Below, one piece after another: positions 55,124 through 63,955 of a DNA stretch of 64,000 bases. Source of the stretch: Paraburkholderia heleia NBRC 101817 (GTDB lineage: Bacteria; Pseudomonadota; Gammaproteobacteria; Burkholderiales; Burkholderiaceae); contig NZ_BBJH01000003.1 in the NCBI RefSeq assembly GCF_000739775.1, forward strand, positions 367,684 to 431,683, written 5' to 3'. Numbering within the stretch: position 1 is the stretch's first letter; each line of letters begins with the position of its first letter. The notes below the pieces were generated by a model. That model saw nothing but the letters and a program-made list of their open reading frames with translations, was not told where the DNA came from and did no database searches. The translations under genes were made by a program, and so were the position numbers.

Positions 55124-55747
55124 ATGGAAACCCCGTCCCTCAAGCCCGCCGAGCACGCTTCAGCGGAGCTGGGCAAGCGCGTCAAGGCCGCCCGGCTGAA
55201 GCACGACTACACGCTCGAGGCCGCCAGCCGCGTGTGCGGCGTGTCGCGCTCCACGCTCTCGAAGGTGGAGAACGGCGTCATGTCGCCAACGTTCGACGTG
55301 CTGCAGAAGATCGTTCACGGCCTGAAGATCGACCTCGGCGAACTGTTCGGCTCGGCTCCCAGGCCGCGCGCGAGCGGACGCCGCGCGCTCACCCGCAAGG
55401 GTGGCGGGCAGCGGCATTCGGCAGGCTGCTATCAGATGGAATTGCTGGCAACGGAACTCGCCCACAAGGCGATGCACCCGTTTCGCATTCGCGTGACGGC
55501 GCACTCGCTGGACGAGTTCACGGAATGGGGCCGGCATGAAGGCGAAGAATTTCTCTTCGTATTGAGCGGCTCGGTTTGCCTCTATTCCGAGCTTTACGCG
55601 CCGACGCATCTCGAAGCCGGCGACAGCCTCTATTTCGACAGCCGCACGGGACATGCGGCCGTCTCCACGAGCGAAGAAGACGCGGAAGTCCTCTGGCTCA
55701 TCAGCGAACCGCACCCGGACACGCAGGACGGCGCGCCGGGTATTTGA
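55124..55747 (+). CDS. XRE-family regulator with C-terminal cupin domain
   Basis: A 207-residue regulator. The helix-turn-helix (about 15-72) has ELGKRVKAARLKHDYTLEAASRVCGVSRSTLSKVENG. A cupin sensor domain follows (about 120-195): GEEFLFVLSGSVCLYSELYAPTHLEAGDSLYFDSRTGHAA. Such proteins (PuuR/SutR-like) control amino acid or amine catabolism. The start is uncertain: ATG 55046 would add 26 residues from the tandem-repeat leader; neither has a strong ribosome site. It ends 10 bases from the converging DUF1338 gene. Confidence 0.9.
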   Translation: METPSLKPAEHASAELGKRVKAARLKHDYTLEAASRVCGVSRSTLSKVENGVMSPTFDVLQKIVHGLKIDLGELFGSAPRPRASGRRALTRKGGGQRHSAGCYQMELLATELAHKAMHPFRIRVTAHSLDEFTEWGRHEGEEFLFVLSGSVCLYSELYAPTHLEAGDSLYFDSRTGHAAVSTSEEDAEVLWLISEPHPDTQDGAPGI

Positions 55748-55757
55748 TCCTTCTTGC

Positions 55758-56783
55758 TTACGCGGCGTTCGCGGTCATTTTGAAGATGCCCGTGGCGTTG
55801 CCCGCATCGAAGCGCAAATCGGTCTGCCAGCGCCGCGTGACCTGATCGAACGTGCGCTTGCGCGTGATGAATTCGTAGAACGAGCCCGGCACCTCGCGCG
55901 ACACGCGCTGGCCGCCGGCCGCGCGGAACTCGCGCGTCACGGTGTCGGCGCGATACGCCGTCTGGAACACGCGGCCCGAGCGCGAGGTCTCGACGCTGGG
56001 CTTCATCGGCCGCCCCTTGGCCTTCTCGTCGTCCGAAAGCCTGAATACGTCTTCCACCCGGTCGGTCGCGTGATTGAAGGCGTTGCCTTCCGTTGCGATC
56101 CACGCCATTTCCGCGGACTCCTGCAGCAGTGTCTCGTAGTCCGAAATAGACGGCACATCGTGCTGGCGCGCGAATGCACCGACGATCACGGGCAGCAGCT
56201 GCAGCGCCGCATCGCGCGGCAGCGAGCCGTCGCGTTCGAGCTCGGAGAGCTGCGCAATGGCGAGCGGCGTGAGCGGATCTTTCGACGCGCCCACCACGTT
56301 CGTCACGGCTTGCTGGAACGCCGCCGAAAAACGCTCGGGGTGCAGCTCGCTCACGAAGAATTGCGCGATCTCGTCGGGCGCGTCTTCGTGGGCGTAGGCG
56401 CGTCCCGTCATGCCGAGCTTGTCCAGCGGATAGCGGCCGTTCAGGCGAAAGCCGAGCGGACGCAAAATACGCGTGAACGCCGCTTCGCCGGGCGGCAGCG
56501 CGCCGTTGTGCGCCCAGCGCACCGTGCGCAGCGCGCCATGGTCGAAGTACACCGCGCCGCCCTGCGCCACCGTCTCGTTCGTATACGCGCGGCCATTGGG
56601 CGAGCGCTCCAGCAGGCCCTCGAACAGCGCCATGTTCATCGCCTGGGCGAGTTCGGCGCGCGTGACGGTGTCGCTTTCCCAGTCTTCGAGGATCGAAGGA
56701 AAGTTCAGCGTTGCAAAGAGGGTCTCGGTTTTCTCGCAGCCAAGCAGCGCGGACAACAAGCGTTCTACGTTCGAATTGCGCAT
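55758..56783 (-). CDS. hglS: 2-oxoadipate dioxygenase/decarboxylase (DUF1338, HglS-like)
   Basis: A 341-residue DUF1338 protein. The family's characterised member in Pseudomonas putida, HglS, turns 2-oxoadipate into D-2-hydroxyglutarate with iron(II) and oxygen. Expected ligands are visible: His82 and Arg86 in YFDHGALR, His238 in AFNHATDR and Glu304 in SFYEF. Their spacing agrees with what I recall for HglS. The protein is shorter than the 460-residue Pseudomonas form but similar to other DUF1338 members. ATG 56783 is chosen over an in-frame GTG four codons earlier. It is divergent from a LysR gene and 2.5 kb from amaB. Confidence 0.87.
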   Translation of the reverse strand: MRNSNVERLLSALLGCEKTETLFATLNFPSILEDWESDTVTRAELAQAMNMALFEGLLERSPNGRAYTNETVAQGGAVYFDHGALRTVRWAHNGALPPGEAAFTRILRPLGFRLNGRYPLDKLGMTGRAYAHEDAPDEIAQFFVSELHPERFSAAFQQAVTNVVGASKDPLTPLAIAQLSELERDGSLPRDAALQLLPVIVGAFARQHDVPSISDYETLLQESAEMAWIATEGNAFNHATDRVEDVFRLSDDEKAKGRPMKPSVETSRSGRVFQTAYRADTVTREFRAAGGQRVSREVPGSFYEFITRKRTFDQVTRRWQTDLRFDAGNATGIFKMTANAA

Positions 56784-56948
56784 CACCAATCTCACAGGAA
56801 ACGGCCACCTGCCGCCTGGCAGCGGCCATCAAACGGGCCTCTGGTGGCCATCGGCTTCGGCCAGCCATACATGAAACGCATTATTCGAATGGTTGCGCAC
56901 CGCGTAAAGCGAGATTAAATTGTCACTTGATGAGTTTCTGGAATCAAC

Positions 56949-57860
56949 ATGCGCAAGTTCAAGATCCCGAACATCGGCGCGCTGACGGCCTTCGAAGCCG
57001 CGGCGCGGCACGAGAGCTTCACGCACGCCGCAAGAGAGCTGTTCCTCACCGAAAGCGCGGTATCCCGCCAGATCGCCACGCTCGAATCGAATCTCGGCGT
57101 GCGCCTTTTCGTGCGCGCCAAGCAGCGGGTCGTGCTCACGCGCGCGGGCCGGCTCTACAGCACCCAGGTGCGCCGTGCGCTCGAAAACCTGGATCGCGAC
57201 ACGCTCTCCATCATCGCGCACGGCAGCGGCGGCGGTTATCTCGAACTCGCCGTGCTGCCGACCTTCGCCTCCGAATGGCTGATTCCGCGCCTCAAGGACT
57301 TCTACGACCGCACGCCCGACGTGCGCGTGAACATGGGCGTGCGCACCGAGACGTTTTCGTTCGAGGAATCGCATTTCGAAGCCGCGATCCACTACGGCAA
57401 GCCAACCTGGCCCGGCACGTCGTCCGACTTTCTGTTCGGCGAGGAGGTGGTGCCCGTCTGTTCTGCGTCGCTGCTCGCGCGCCCCATCAAGAAGGCGCAT
57501 GAACTGCTCGCCTACCCGCTGCTGCACTCCACCACGCGCCCCGACGCATGGACGCGCTGGTTCTCCGACCTCGGCGTGGAAGACAACGCCACCATGCACG
57601 GCGTGCGCTACGAACTGCACACGATGCTGATCGCCGCGGCCGCCGCCGGCCTCGGCGTGGCGCTCGTGCCGAAGTTCTTCGTGGCAGGCCAGCTCGAGCG
57701 GTTCGGCATTGTCGTTGCGTTCGAAGCCCCGGCCATTGCCGATGGCGGCTACTATTTCGTCTATCCCACCGAACTCAGCCACGGCAAGCCACTGGAGATG
57801 TTCCGCGCGTGGCTGCTCGAACAGGCGAGCGCCTACAACGCCTCGCAAGACCAACGCTGA
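56949..57860 (+). CDS. LysR-family regulator beside the HglS-like gene
   Basis: A 303-residue LysR protein of the GcvA/AmpR subgroup. IPNIGALTAFEAAARHESFTHAARELFLTESAVSRQIATLE is the helix-turn-helix. The effector domain (VLPTFASEWLIPRLKDFYDR) and AAAAGLGVALVPKFFV complete it. It is divergent from the DUF1338 gene and precedes the D-amino-acid dehydrogenase by 103 bases. In P. putida a LysR gene likewise lies between amaB and hglS, to my recollection. It is a candidate controller of both sides. Confidence 0.93.
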   Translation: MRKFKIPNIGALTAFEAAARHESFTHAARELFLTESAVSRQIATLESNLGVRLFVRAKQRVVLTRAGRLYSTQVRRALENLDRDTLSIIAHGSGGGYLELAVLPTFASEWLIPRLKDFYDRTPDVRVNMGVRTETFSFEESHFEAAIHYGKPTWPGTSSDFLFGEEVVPVCSASLLARPIKKAHELLAYPLLHSTTRPDAWTRWFSDLGVEDNATMHGVRYELHTMLIAAAAAGLGVALVPKFFVAGQLERFGIVVAFEAPAIADGGYYFVYPTELSHGKPLEMFRAWLLEQASAYNASQDQR

Positions 57861-57900
57861 TCCACGGGTCGAGCATCCGGAATATACGATCAGAAAAAAG

Positions 57901-57914
57901 TTTCCTATAGGAAA
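57901..57914. promoter_or_regulatory. TTTCC-N4-GGAAA palindrome at the D-amino-acid dehydrogenase promoter
   Basis: TTTCCTATAGGAAA is a perfect 14-bp palindrome 49 bases before the dehydrogenase ATG. It belongs to the motif set also found at 53213 and 53371, and it also satisfies the T-N11-A pattern of LysR sites. Confidence 0.68.
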
Positions 57915-57963
57915 TAATTTGGGTTAGCATCGGACGAAATCACTTCTTCGTCGCGAGACTGTC

Positions 57964-59205
57964 ATGGAAGACGTCGTCGTCATCGGCGCGGGCATCATCG
58001 GGGTCTGCGCTGCGCTCAATCTGGCGCGGCGCGGCATGCGTGTGCATATCGTCGACAGCGCGCCGCCCGGTTCGGGCTGCTCGTTCGGCAACGCCGGCCT
58101 GATCGCGGTCGATCACGTGGCGCCGCTCGCGAGCCCCGAGACGATGGCCGGCCTGCCCCGCATGCTGCTGCGCCGCGACAGCCCGCTACGCCTGCACAAA
58201 CGCAGCCTGCCGCGCATGGCGCCATGGGTGCTGGAGTTCTCCGCGCAGGCGCAGCGCCCGCGCTACCGGCGCAATACGCGGGCGCTCGCGAGTCTCGTGA
58301 CCGGAGCGGCGCAAGCCTGGCGTCGTCTGCTCGACCGGCACATCGCCGGCGACCTCTTTCGCGACATCGGCTCGCTCTATGTGTTCGAGCAGCCCGTTGC
58401 GCACGCAACGGAACGTGCGCAGCTCGAACTGCTCGACCGGTACGGCGTGCGCTACGAAAATCTCACGGCCGAGCAGGTGCGGCGCGACTATCTGCCCTCG
58501 CTCACGCCGCATATCAGCCATGCGCGCTACTTTCCCGGCATGGCTTCGGTCACGGATCCGCAGCAGGTCGTCGAGCGCATTTTCGAGGCCGCGCTCGCAG
58601 CGGGCGCGCGCTTCACGCGCGCCGCCGTCGATGCATTGCGCGCCCTGCCCGACGGCCGTATCGGCGTCACACTGAACGGCACGGCGCACCCGGCCGCGAA
58701 AGTGCTGATCGCGGCCGGCTCGCGCAGCGCCGAACTCGCGCAGCAACTGGGCGCGAAGATTGCACTGACCAACGAGCGCGGCTATCACGTCCAGCTCGGC
58801 GCGCCCTCGCGAAACACGTTGCGCGTGCCCGTGAGCTTCGTCGAGCGCGGCTTCACCTGTAACCCGATGGCGCAAGGCATCCGGCTCGCCGGCACCGTCG
58901 AACTCGGCGCGCGCGGCGCACCCGACTGGCGCCGCGCCGATCTGCTCGCCACGCAATTCCGGCGGCTCTTTCCCGGCGCGCGCGCGGCGCAGGTCGCAAG
59001 CCGCTGGTACGGCGATCGCCCCACGCTGCCCGACTATCTGCCGATGATCGGCGAGATGCGCGGCGTGCAGAATGTGTTCGTCGCGACAGGCCATCAGCAT
59101 CTGGGCCTCACGCTCGGGCCGCTCAGCGGCGAACTCGTCGCACAATTGATGGCGCGCGAGACGCCCGCCGTCGATCTCGCGCCGTTTCGCATCGACCGCT
59201 TTTGA
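57964..59205 (+). CDS. D-amino-acid dehydrogenase-like flavoprotein
   Basis: A 413-residue FAD enzyme of the DadA group. VVVIGAGIIGVCAALNLARRGMRVHIVD is the FAD-binding start; GCSFGNAGLIAVDHVAPLASPE is the DadA-typical loop. GDRPTLPDYLPMIGEMRGVQNVFVATGHQHLGLTLGP is the C-terminal block. Substrates of such enzymes include D-lysine, D-proline and cis-hydroxy-D-proline. It is followed 59 bases later by a delta1-piperideine/pyrroline-2-carboxylate reductase, suggesting a cyclic 2-imino acid or its open form as product. Confidence 0.88.
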   Translation: MEDVVVIGAGIIGVCAALNLARRGMRVHIVDSAPPGSGCSFGNAGLIAVDHVAPLASPETMAGLPRMLLRRDSPLRLHKRSLPRMAPWVLEFSAQAQRPRYRRNTRALASLVTGAAQAWRRLLDRHIAGDLFRDIGSLYVFEQPVAHATERAQLELLDRYGVRYENLTAEQVRRDYLPSLTPHISHARYFPGMASVTDPQQVVERIFEAALAAGARFTRAAVDALRALPDGRIGVTLNGTAHPAAKVLIAAGSRSAELAQQLGAKIALTNERGYHVQLGAPSRNTLRVPVSFVERGFTCNPMAQGIRLAGTVELGARGAPDWRRADLLATQFRRLFPGARAAQVASRWYGDRPTLPDYLPMIGEMRGVQNVFVATGHQHLGLTLGPLSGELVAQLMARETPAVDLAPFRIDRF

Positions 59206-59264
59206 GGCCGGGATCGGAACTCACGCGGCCCCCCCACGCATCATTCATCAGGAGAGAAGATTCG

Positions 59265-60173
59265 ATGGAGCCCATCGCGATATACGACGACGCCGCCACG
59301 GCGCGCCTGCTCGACTTCGGCGCGCTGCTCGACGCCCTCGCCACGGCCGCGCAGGACCACGACGCAGGCCGCATTCACGCGCCCGTGCGCACGGGCGTGC
59401 CGCTCAAAGGCAACGGCGTCATGCTCTCGATGCCCGCCAGCGCCGACGACATCGCCATCCACAAGCTCGTGAGCGTGTGCCCGGCCAACACGGCGCTCGG
59501 CCTGCCGACCCTCTTCGGCGCGGTGACGGTGTGCAACGGCGCGACGGGGCAGCCGGAGTTCATCCTCGACGGCCCGACCGTGACGGGGCGGCGCACCGCG
59601 GCGCTCTCCATGCTGGGCGTACGCGTCTTTCATCCCGGCGCGCCACGCGCGTTTCTGGTCATCGGCACCGGACAGCAGGCGCGTTTTCATGCCGAGGCGA
59701 TCGGCCAGCTGTATCCGGCGGCGACGCTCTACGTGAAGGGCCGGACTGAGGCGTCCGAAGCGGCATTGCGCGCTCACCTCGCACAGTGCGGCGTGCACGC
59801 GACGCCCGCGCACGGCGCGGTGCCGGAAGACGTCGATGTGGTCATTGCCGCGACCACGAGCAAGACGCCCGTGTACGACGCCGCGGCGCGCAAGGACCGG
59901 CTCGTGATCGGCGTGGGCGCTTTCACGCCGGACGCCGCCGAAATCGCACCGGAAACGGTGCGCGCAAGCCGCGTGTTCGTGGACGATCTGGCCGCCGCGC
60001 GTGAAGAAGCCGGCGACCTGCTGCAGGCCGGCGTCGAGTGGGCGAACGTGCACACGATCGGCTCCGCCGTGGCAGAGGGCGCGAAGCATGACGGCGCGCC
60101 CGTGCTGTTCAAGACGGTCGGCAGCGGCGCGTGGGACCTCGCCGCGTGCCGCGTAGCGCGCGACATGCGCTAG
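59265..60173 (+). CDS. delta1-piperideine/delta1-pyrroline-2-carboxylate reductase (ornithine cyclodeaminase family)
   Basis: A 302-residue protein of the ornithine cyclodeaminase/mu-crystallin family. HKLVSVCPANTALGLPTLFGAVTVCNGATGQP marks the reductase branch. FLVIGTGQQARFHAEAI is the nucleotide-binding loop and DVVIAATTSKTPVY the second Rossmann strand. These enzymes reduce cyclic 2-imino acids to L-pipecolate or L-proline with NAD(P)H. GGAGAG precedes the ATG at 59265. It can serve both the D-lysine route next to it and the hydroxyproline dehydratase at 44 kb. Confidence 0.88.
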   Translation: MEPIAIYDDAATARLLDFGALLDALATAAQDHDAGRIHAPVRTGVPLKGNGVMLSMPASADDIAIHKLVSVCPANTALGLPTLFGAVTVCNGATGQPEFILDGPTVTGRRTAALSMLGVRVFHPGAPRAFLVIGTGQQARFHAEAIGQLYPAATLYVKGRTEASEAALRAHLAQCGVHATPAHGAVPEDVDVVIAATTSKTPVYDAAARKDRLVIGVGAFTPDAAEIAPETVRASRVFVDDLAAAREEAGDLLQAGVEWANVHTIGSAVAEGAKHDGAPVLFKTVGSGAWDLAACRVARDMR

Positions 60174-60253
60174 TCCGCCATCTGCGTGCGCGGATTAGAA
60201 TCGCACATCGACCGCGCAGCACGGTCCCATCCAAGACCCAGGGCATACGCACA

Positions 60254-61345
60254 ATGACGACGAGCGCTCCCCAACCCGCCGTGAAAGTCCTGCGCGGCTG
60301 TGTCATCGAAACCACGCATATCGCCCACATTGCCGTGGTCGACGCCCACGGCCGCCTGCTCTACGCATTCGGCGACCCGCAGCGCATGACGCTCGTGCGC
60401 TCGGCGGCCAAACCCGCGCAGGCGCTCGCCGTGGCCGAAACCGGTGCGCTCGAACGCTTTCGCTTCGACGACGCCGATCTCGCGCTCATGTGCGCCTCGC
60501 ATAGCAGCGAGGACCGCCATATCGAACGCGCGCGCGCGATGCTCGCCAAGGTGTCCGCTGCGGAATCGGATCTGCGTTGCGGCGCCCATGCGCCGCTCTC
60601 CGACGCCGTCTACAAGGCGTGGATCAAGCGCGACTTCACGCCGGGCGCGGTATGCAGCAACTGCTCGGGCAAGCACGCGGGCATGCTTGCGGGCGCGCGT
60701 GCCATCGGCGCGGCGCTGGCCGATTACCATCTGCCTTCGCACCCCTTGCAGCAACATGTGAAGCGGGTGGTGGCCGAGGTTTGCGACCTTCCCGAGACGG
60801 GCGTCGAGTGGGGCATCGACGGCTGCAATCTGCCCACGCCGGCCTTCCCGCTCGAGCGGCTCGCCCGCCTGTTCGTGAAGCTAGCCGATGCGCAGGACCG
60901 CGCCGGTTTGCCGGGACCGGCCGCGACCGACACGCGCTCGCAGGCGCTCGCCCACATCTATCGCGCGATGACGTCGTATCCGGAACTCGTGGCGGGCGAA
61001 GGCCGCTTCTGCACGGCGCTCATGCGCGCGTTCGAAGGCGCGCTCGTCGGCAAGCTGGGCGCGGCGGGCAGTTACGCGATTGGCGTGCGTGCAGGCGCGG
61101 CGACGGCGCCGCATACGGGCGGCCCGGCGTTGGGTATCGCGGTCAAGATCGAGGACGGCGATCTGACCGCGCTCCATGCCACCGTCGTGGAAGTGCTCAG
61201 GCAACTGGGCATCGGCACGCCGGAACAGCTCGCACAACTCAGCAAATTCGACGCCCCGCGCATCGTCAACACGATGGGTGTCGAGACGGGCTGCGTCGCG
61301 CCGCAGTTCACGCTGGAGCGCGTCGATCACGCGCCCGCCGGGTAA
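60254..61345 (+). CDS. L-asparaginase, rhizobial-type (asparaginase II family)
   Basis: A 363-residue enzyme of the thermolabile rhizobial asparaginase family, which hydrolyses L-asparagine to aspartate and ammonia. RSAAKPAQALAV and CASHSSEDRHIERAR are conserved early. CSNCSGKHAGML holds the cysteine/serine/lysine active-site cluster, and EWGIDGCNLPTPAFPLERLA follows. It starts 80 bases after the reductase in the same direction. A functional link with the imino acid genes is not obvious beyond nitrogen scavenging. Confidence 0.92.
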   Translation: MTTSAPQPAVKVLRGCVIETTHIAHIAVVDAHGRLLYAFGDPQRMTLVRSAAKPAQALAVAETGALERFRFDDADLALMCASHSSEDRHIERARAMLAKVSAAESDLRCGAHAPLSDAVYKAWIKRDFTPGAVCSNCSGKHAGMLAGARAIGAALADYHLPSHPLQQHVKRVVAEVCDLPETGVEWGIDGCNLPTPAFPLERLARLFVKLADAQDRAGLPGPAATDTRSQALAHIYRAMTSYPELVAGEGRFCTALMRAFEGALVGKLGAAGSYAIGVRAGAATAPHTGGPALGIAVKIEDGDLTALHATVVEVLRQLGIGTPEQLAQLSKFDAPRIVNTMGVETGCVAPQFTLERVDHAPAG

Positions 61346-61427
61346 GGAATCGACGCACCGGGCGCGGGGCTTTGAAAGCCCGCGCCGGAGCACGCAAAAG
61401 CGCACGCAAACGTGCTCGCCACAGCGC

Positions 61428-63707
61428 TCACAGCAACGCCACGACCTTCACGTCGCTGCGATCGGCCGATGCCACGACCTTGCCGTCCACGCGGCGGAAC
61501 ATGAGCGTCACCGTATGCTTGCCCACGCGCAGATCGCCCACTTCGAGCCAGTCGATGCCTTCGGGCAGCATGGGCTGCTCGACGCGCACCTCGTTGCGCG
61601 CCGCGTCGATCGTCACGCCAAGACACGCTTCGAGCATCATGAACGGCGAGCCCGCGGCCCAGGCCTGCGGCAGGCAGGCCACCGGATACGCAGTAGGCGG
61701 CTCGCCGCGCCGGCGCGGGAACCCGCAGAACAGTTCGGGCAGACGCATGTCGAACGTCACCGCGGCCTCGAACAGCGCCTGCAAGAGGCGCACCGCGGCC
61801 GCCTTGCGGCCATAGCGCGCGAGACCGCGCGCGCACAACGCGTTGTCGTGCGGCCAGACCGAGCCGTTGTGGTACGCCATGGGATTGAAACGCGCCTGGC
61901 CCGCCGCGAGCGTACGCACGCCCCAGCCCGTGTGAAACAGCGCCGATTCGAGCACTTCCGCCACGGCGCGGCCGCGTTCCTCTTCGGGCAGCCCGAAGGC
62001 GAGCAGATGGCCCGCGTTCGACGCCAGCACGCGGCAAAGATCGCCGTGGCCATCGAGCGCAATGCCGTAGAACTCGGACTCCGGCATCCAGAACTTCTCT
62101 TCCACGCAGCGGCGGATCCTGGCGGCGCGCGCGGCATAGCGCGCCGCGTCTTCCACCTGGCCGCGATGCGTGGCGAAGCGCGACATCGTTTCGAACGCCG
62201 CGCTCGCGTATGCCTGCACTTCGACAAGCGCGATCGGGCCATCGGGGAAACGGCCGTCCGCATGGAATACGGAGTCGTGGCTGTCCTTCCAGCCCTGGTT
62301 CGCGAGGCCGCCTTCCGATTCGCGCCGGTAGTCGAGCAGACCGAGCTTGTTGCGCTCGCACACACCCGCGACCCAGGCCGCCGCGCGTTCCAGCGCCGGC
62401 CACAACTCGTCGATCAGCGAGACGTCGCCCGTGCGTTCGACGTAAGCGCCCGCCAGCACGACGAAGAGCGGCGTGGTATCCACCCCGCCGTAGTAGAGCG
62501 CGAACGGGACTTCGCCCGTGGCGGCCATCTCGCTCTTGCGCATTTCGTGCATGATCTTGCCGACCGCCGCGTCGCGGAACGCCGAGTCCTCGCGCGCCTG
62601 ATGTTCCGCGAGAAAACGCAGCACGCCGCGCGCGAGCGCGGGCGTGAGCCACAGCGTCTGCAGCGAGGTGATGACCGCGTCGCGGCCGAACGGCGTGGAG
62701 AACCACGGGATGCCGGCATAGGGATACGGGCCGGTCGGCAGGTCGGTGGTGAGCAGACCGAGGTCGGCGATCGAGCGGTTGATCCACGCATTGAAGAGCG
62801 GATTGCTCGAGCGCAGGTGCGCCGCCGCGCGGCGGCGTTCGCGCATCACGATATGCGAATCCACCAGCGCGGCACGCTGCGCGGCGCGGCCCACGCGCTG
62901 CTCCTGCGAGTCCGCGAGGCAATGCGGCGGCTGGAAAATGCCCGCGCTCTGCGTGCCGGGCGCGGCGCCGGGCAATGCCTCGACTTCGATCGCCACCGTG
63001 AGATAGACCGAGACGCAGGCCTGCGCCGGCAGATCGACCGTGAAGTCGGCACGATCGGCAAGGAGCTTGCTCGGCGTGGGCGAGAACTCGATACGCACGC
63101 GCCGCGCGACCTTGTCGAGGCCGATGTACTCGAGCCGCACCTCGCCGTCTTCCACGCGCGGCGGCATGAGCGTGCCGCGTTTTTCGCGCTTCAGGCCGCG
63201 CACTTCGAACATGTCGCGGAAGTCGCTCGCGAACGAGATGGAAAGCGGCACCACGGCGTCTTCGGTCCCGTAGTTCGTGAGTTCGATGGCCTCGGTCATC
63301 ATCGTGCCGGAGAGCACGCGCTCGCGCTGCACGTGAATCACGCCTTCGGGCGTGGTGCTGCCGCCGAGCGGCGGCAGCGGACGATTGGTGAGGTGGGCCG
63401 TGAACACGGCGTTGTCGCTGCTCACGCTGCCCGAGAGCAGCGAGGGCACGCGCCCGCCGAACGTGAGGCGCAGCGACGAGAGCACGCGCGTGTCGTTGAC
63501 GAACAGGCCGTCGTCGATACCGGTGATGTCGCCGAGCGGATCGTTGACGATGAAGGTTCCGCCCGACTTCAGCACATGCTGGTCGGCGCTTGCGACCTCG
63601 GGCGTTTCGGGCGCGATGAACGCGCCATCGGTTTCCAGGGTGTCCTGGTCGGGATGATCCACGCCGCTCGAGCGCGTGACGCCACCGAGTGTTTCAGGAT
63701 CCTGCAT
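61428..63707 (-). CDS. amylo-alpha-1,6-glucosidase (glycogen-debranching type)
   Basis: A 759-residue glycoside hydrolase. Residues about 50-250 are the GDE_N beta-domain (SGGTFIVNDPLGDITGIDDGLFVNDTR). The C-terminal alpha/alpha barrel (from about 310) has AGIPWFSTPFGRDAVITSLQ with the catalytic acid region. GGVDTTPLFVVL and NQGWKDSHDSVFH follow, as do FNPMAYHNGSVWPHDNAL and PEAWAAG-like PQAWAAGSPFMML. Such enzymes remove alpha-1,6 branches of glycogen-like glucans. AGGAGG lies before the ATG at 63707. It converges with the asparaginase gene. Confidence 0.93.
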   Translation of the reverse strand: MQDPETLGGVTRSSGVDHPDQDTLETDGAFIAPETPEVASADQHVLKSGGTFIVNDPLGDITGIDDGLFVNDTRVLSSLRLTFGGRVPSLLSGSVSSDNAVFTAHLTNRPLPPLGGSTTPEGVIHVQRERVLSGTMMTEAIELTNYGTEDAVVPLSISFASDFRDMFEVRGLKREKRGTLMPPRVEDGEVRLEYIGLDKVARRVRIEFSPTPSKLLADRADFTVDLPAQACVSVYLTVAIEVEALPGAAPGTQSAGIFQPPHCLADSQEQRVGRAAQRAALVDSHIVMRERRRAAAHLRSSNPLFNAWINRSIADLGLLTTDLPTGPYPYAGIPWFSTPFGRDAVITSLQTLWLTPALARGVLRFLAEHQAREDSAFRDAAVGKIMHEMRKSEMAATGEVPFALYYGGVDTTPLFVVLAGAYVERTGDVSLIDELWPALERAAAWVAGVCERNKLGLLDYRRESEGGLANQGWKDSHDSVFHADGRFPDGPIALVEVQAYASAAFETMSRFATHRGQVEDAARYAARAARIRRCVEEKFWMPESEFYGIALDGHGDLCRVLASNAGHLLAFGLPEEERGRAVAEVLESALFHTGWGVRTLAAGQARFNPMAYHNGSVWPHDNALCARGLARYGRKAAAVRLLQALFEAAVTFDMRLPELFCGFPRRRGEPPTAYPVACLPQAWAAGSPFMMLEACLGVTIDAARNEVRVEQPMLPEGIDWLEVGDLRVGKHTVTLMFRRVDGKVVASADRSDVKVVALL

Positions 63708-63865
63708 TGCTTGCCTCCTGGGTCCCATGCAAAGGGTTGCGGTACGGTTCGCTTGCGGTTGATTGTAGTGGCTTCGGCGCACGCGTTGGCGTCGAATGCG
63801 AAGAATAGGCGAGCGTGACGCGCAAAATCGGTGGCAAATCGCGGCGCGAGCAAGGAACGTGCGCG

Positions 63866-63909
63866 GAAAAAATTGCGGGCGCCGGCACGACGTAACGTGC
63901 GGGCGCCCG
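63866..63909 (-). terminator. terminator of the gene entering from the right
   Basis: CGGGCGCCGGCACG (63876-63889) pairs with CGTGCGGGCGCCCG (63896-63909), one mismatch, loop ACGTAA. Six A at 63867-63872 give a U tract on the minus strand. It lies 46 bases past the stop of the partial gene. Confidence 0.83.
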
Positions 63910-63955
63910 TGAAGGCAATGCGCTCGCGCGCCAGCAACGGCGCGCGCCTCGAGGC

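Noticed and set aside
61176..63818. 880-codon open frame antisense to the debranching enzyme
   Set aside because: Its composition mirrors the opposite strand, while the minus-strand protein has complete catalytic motifs.
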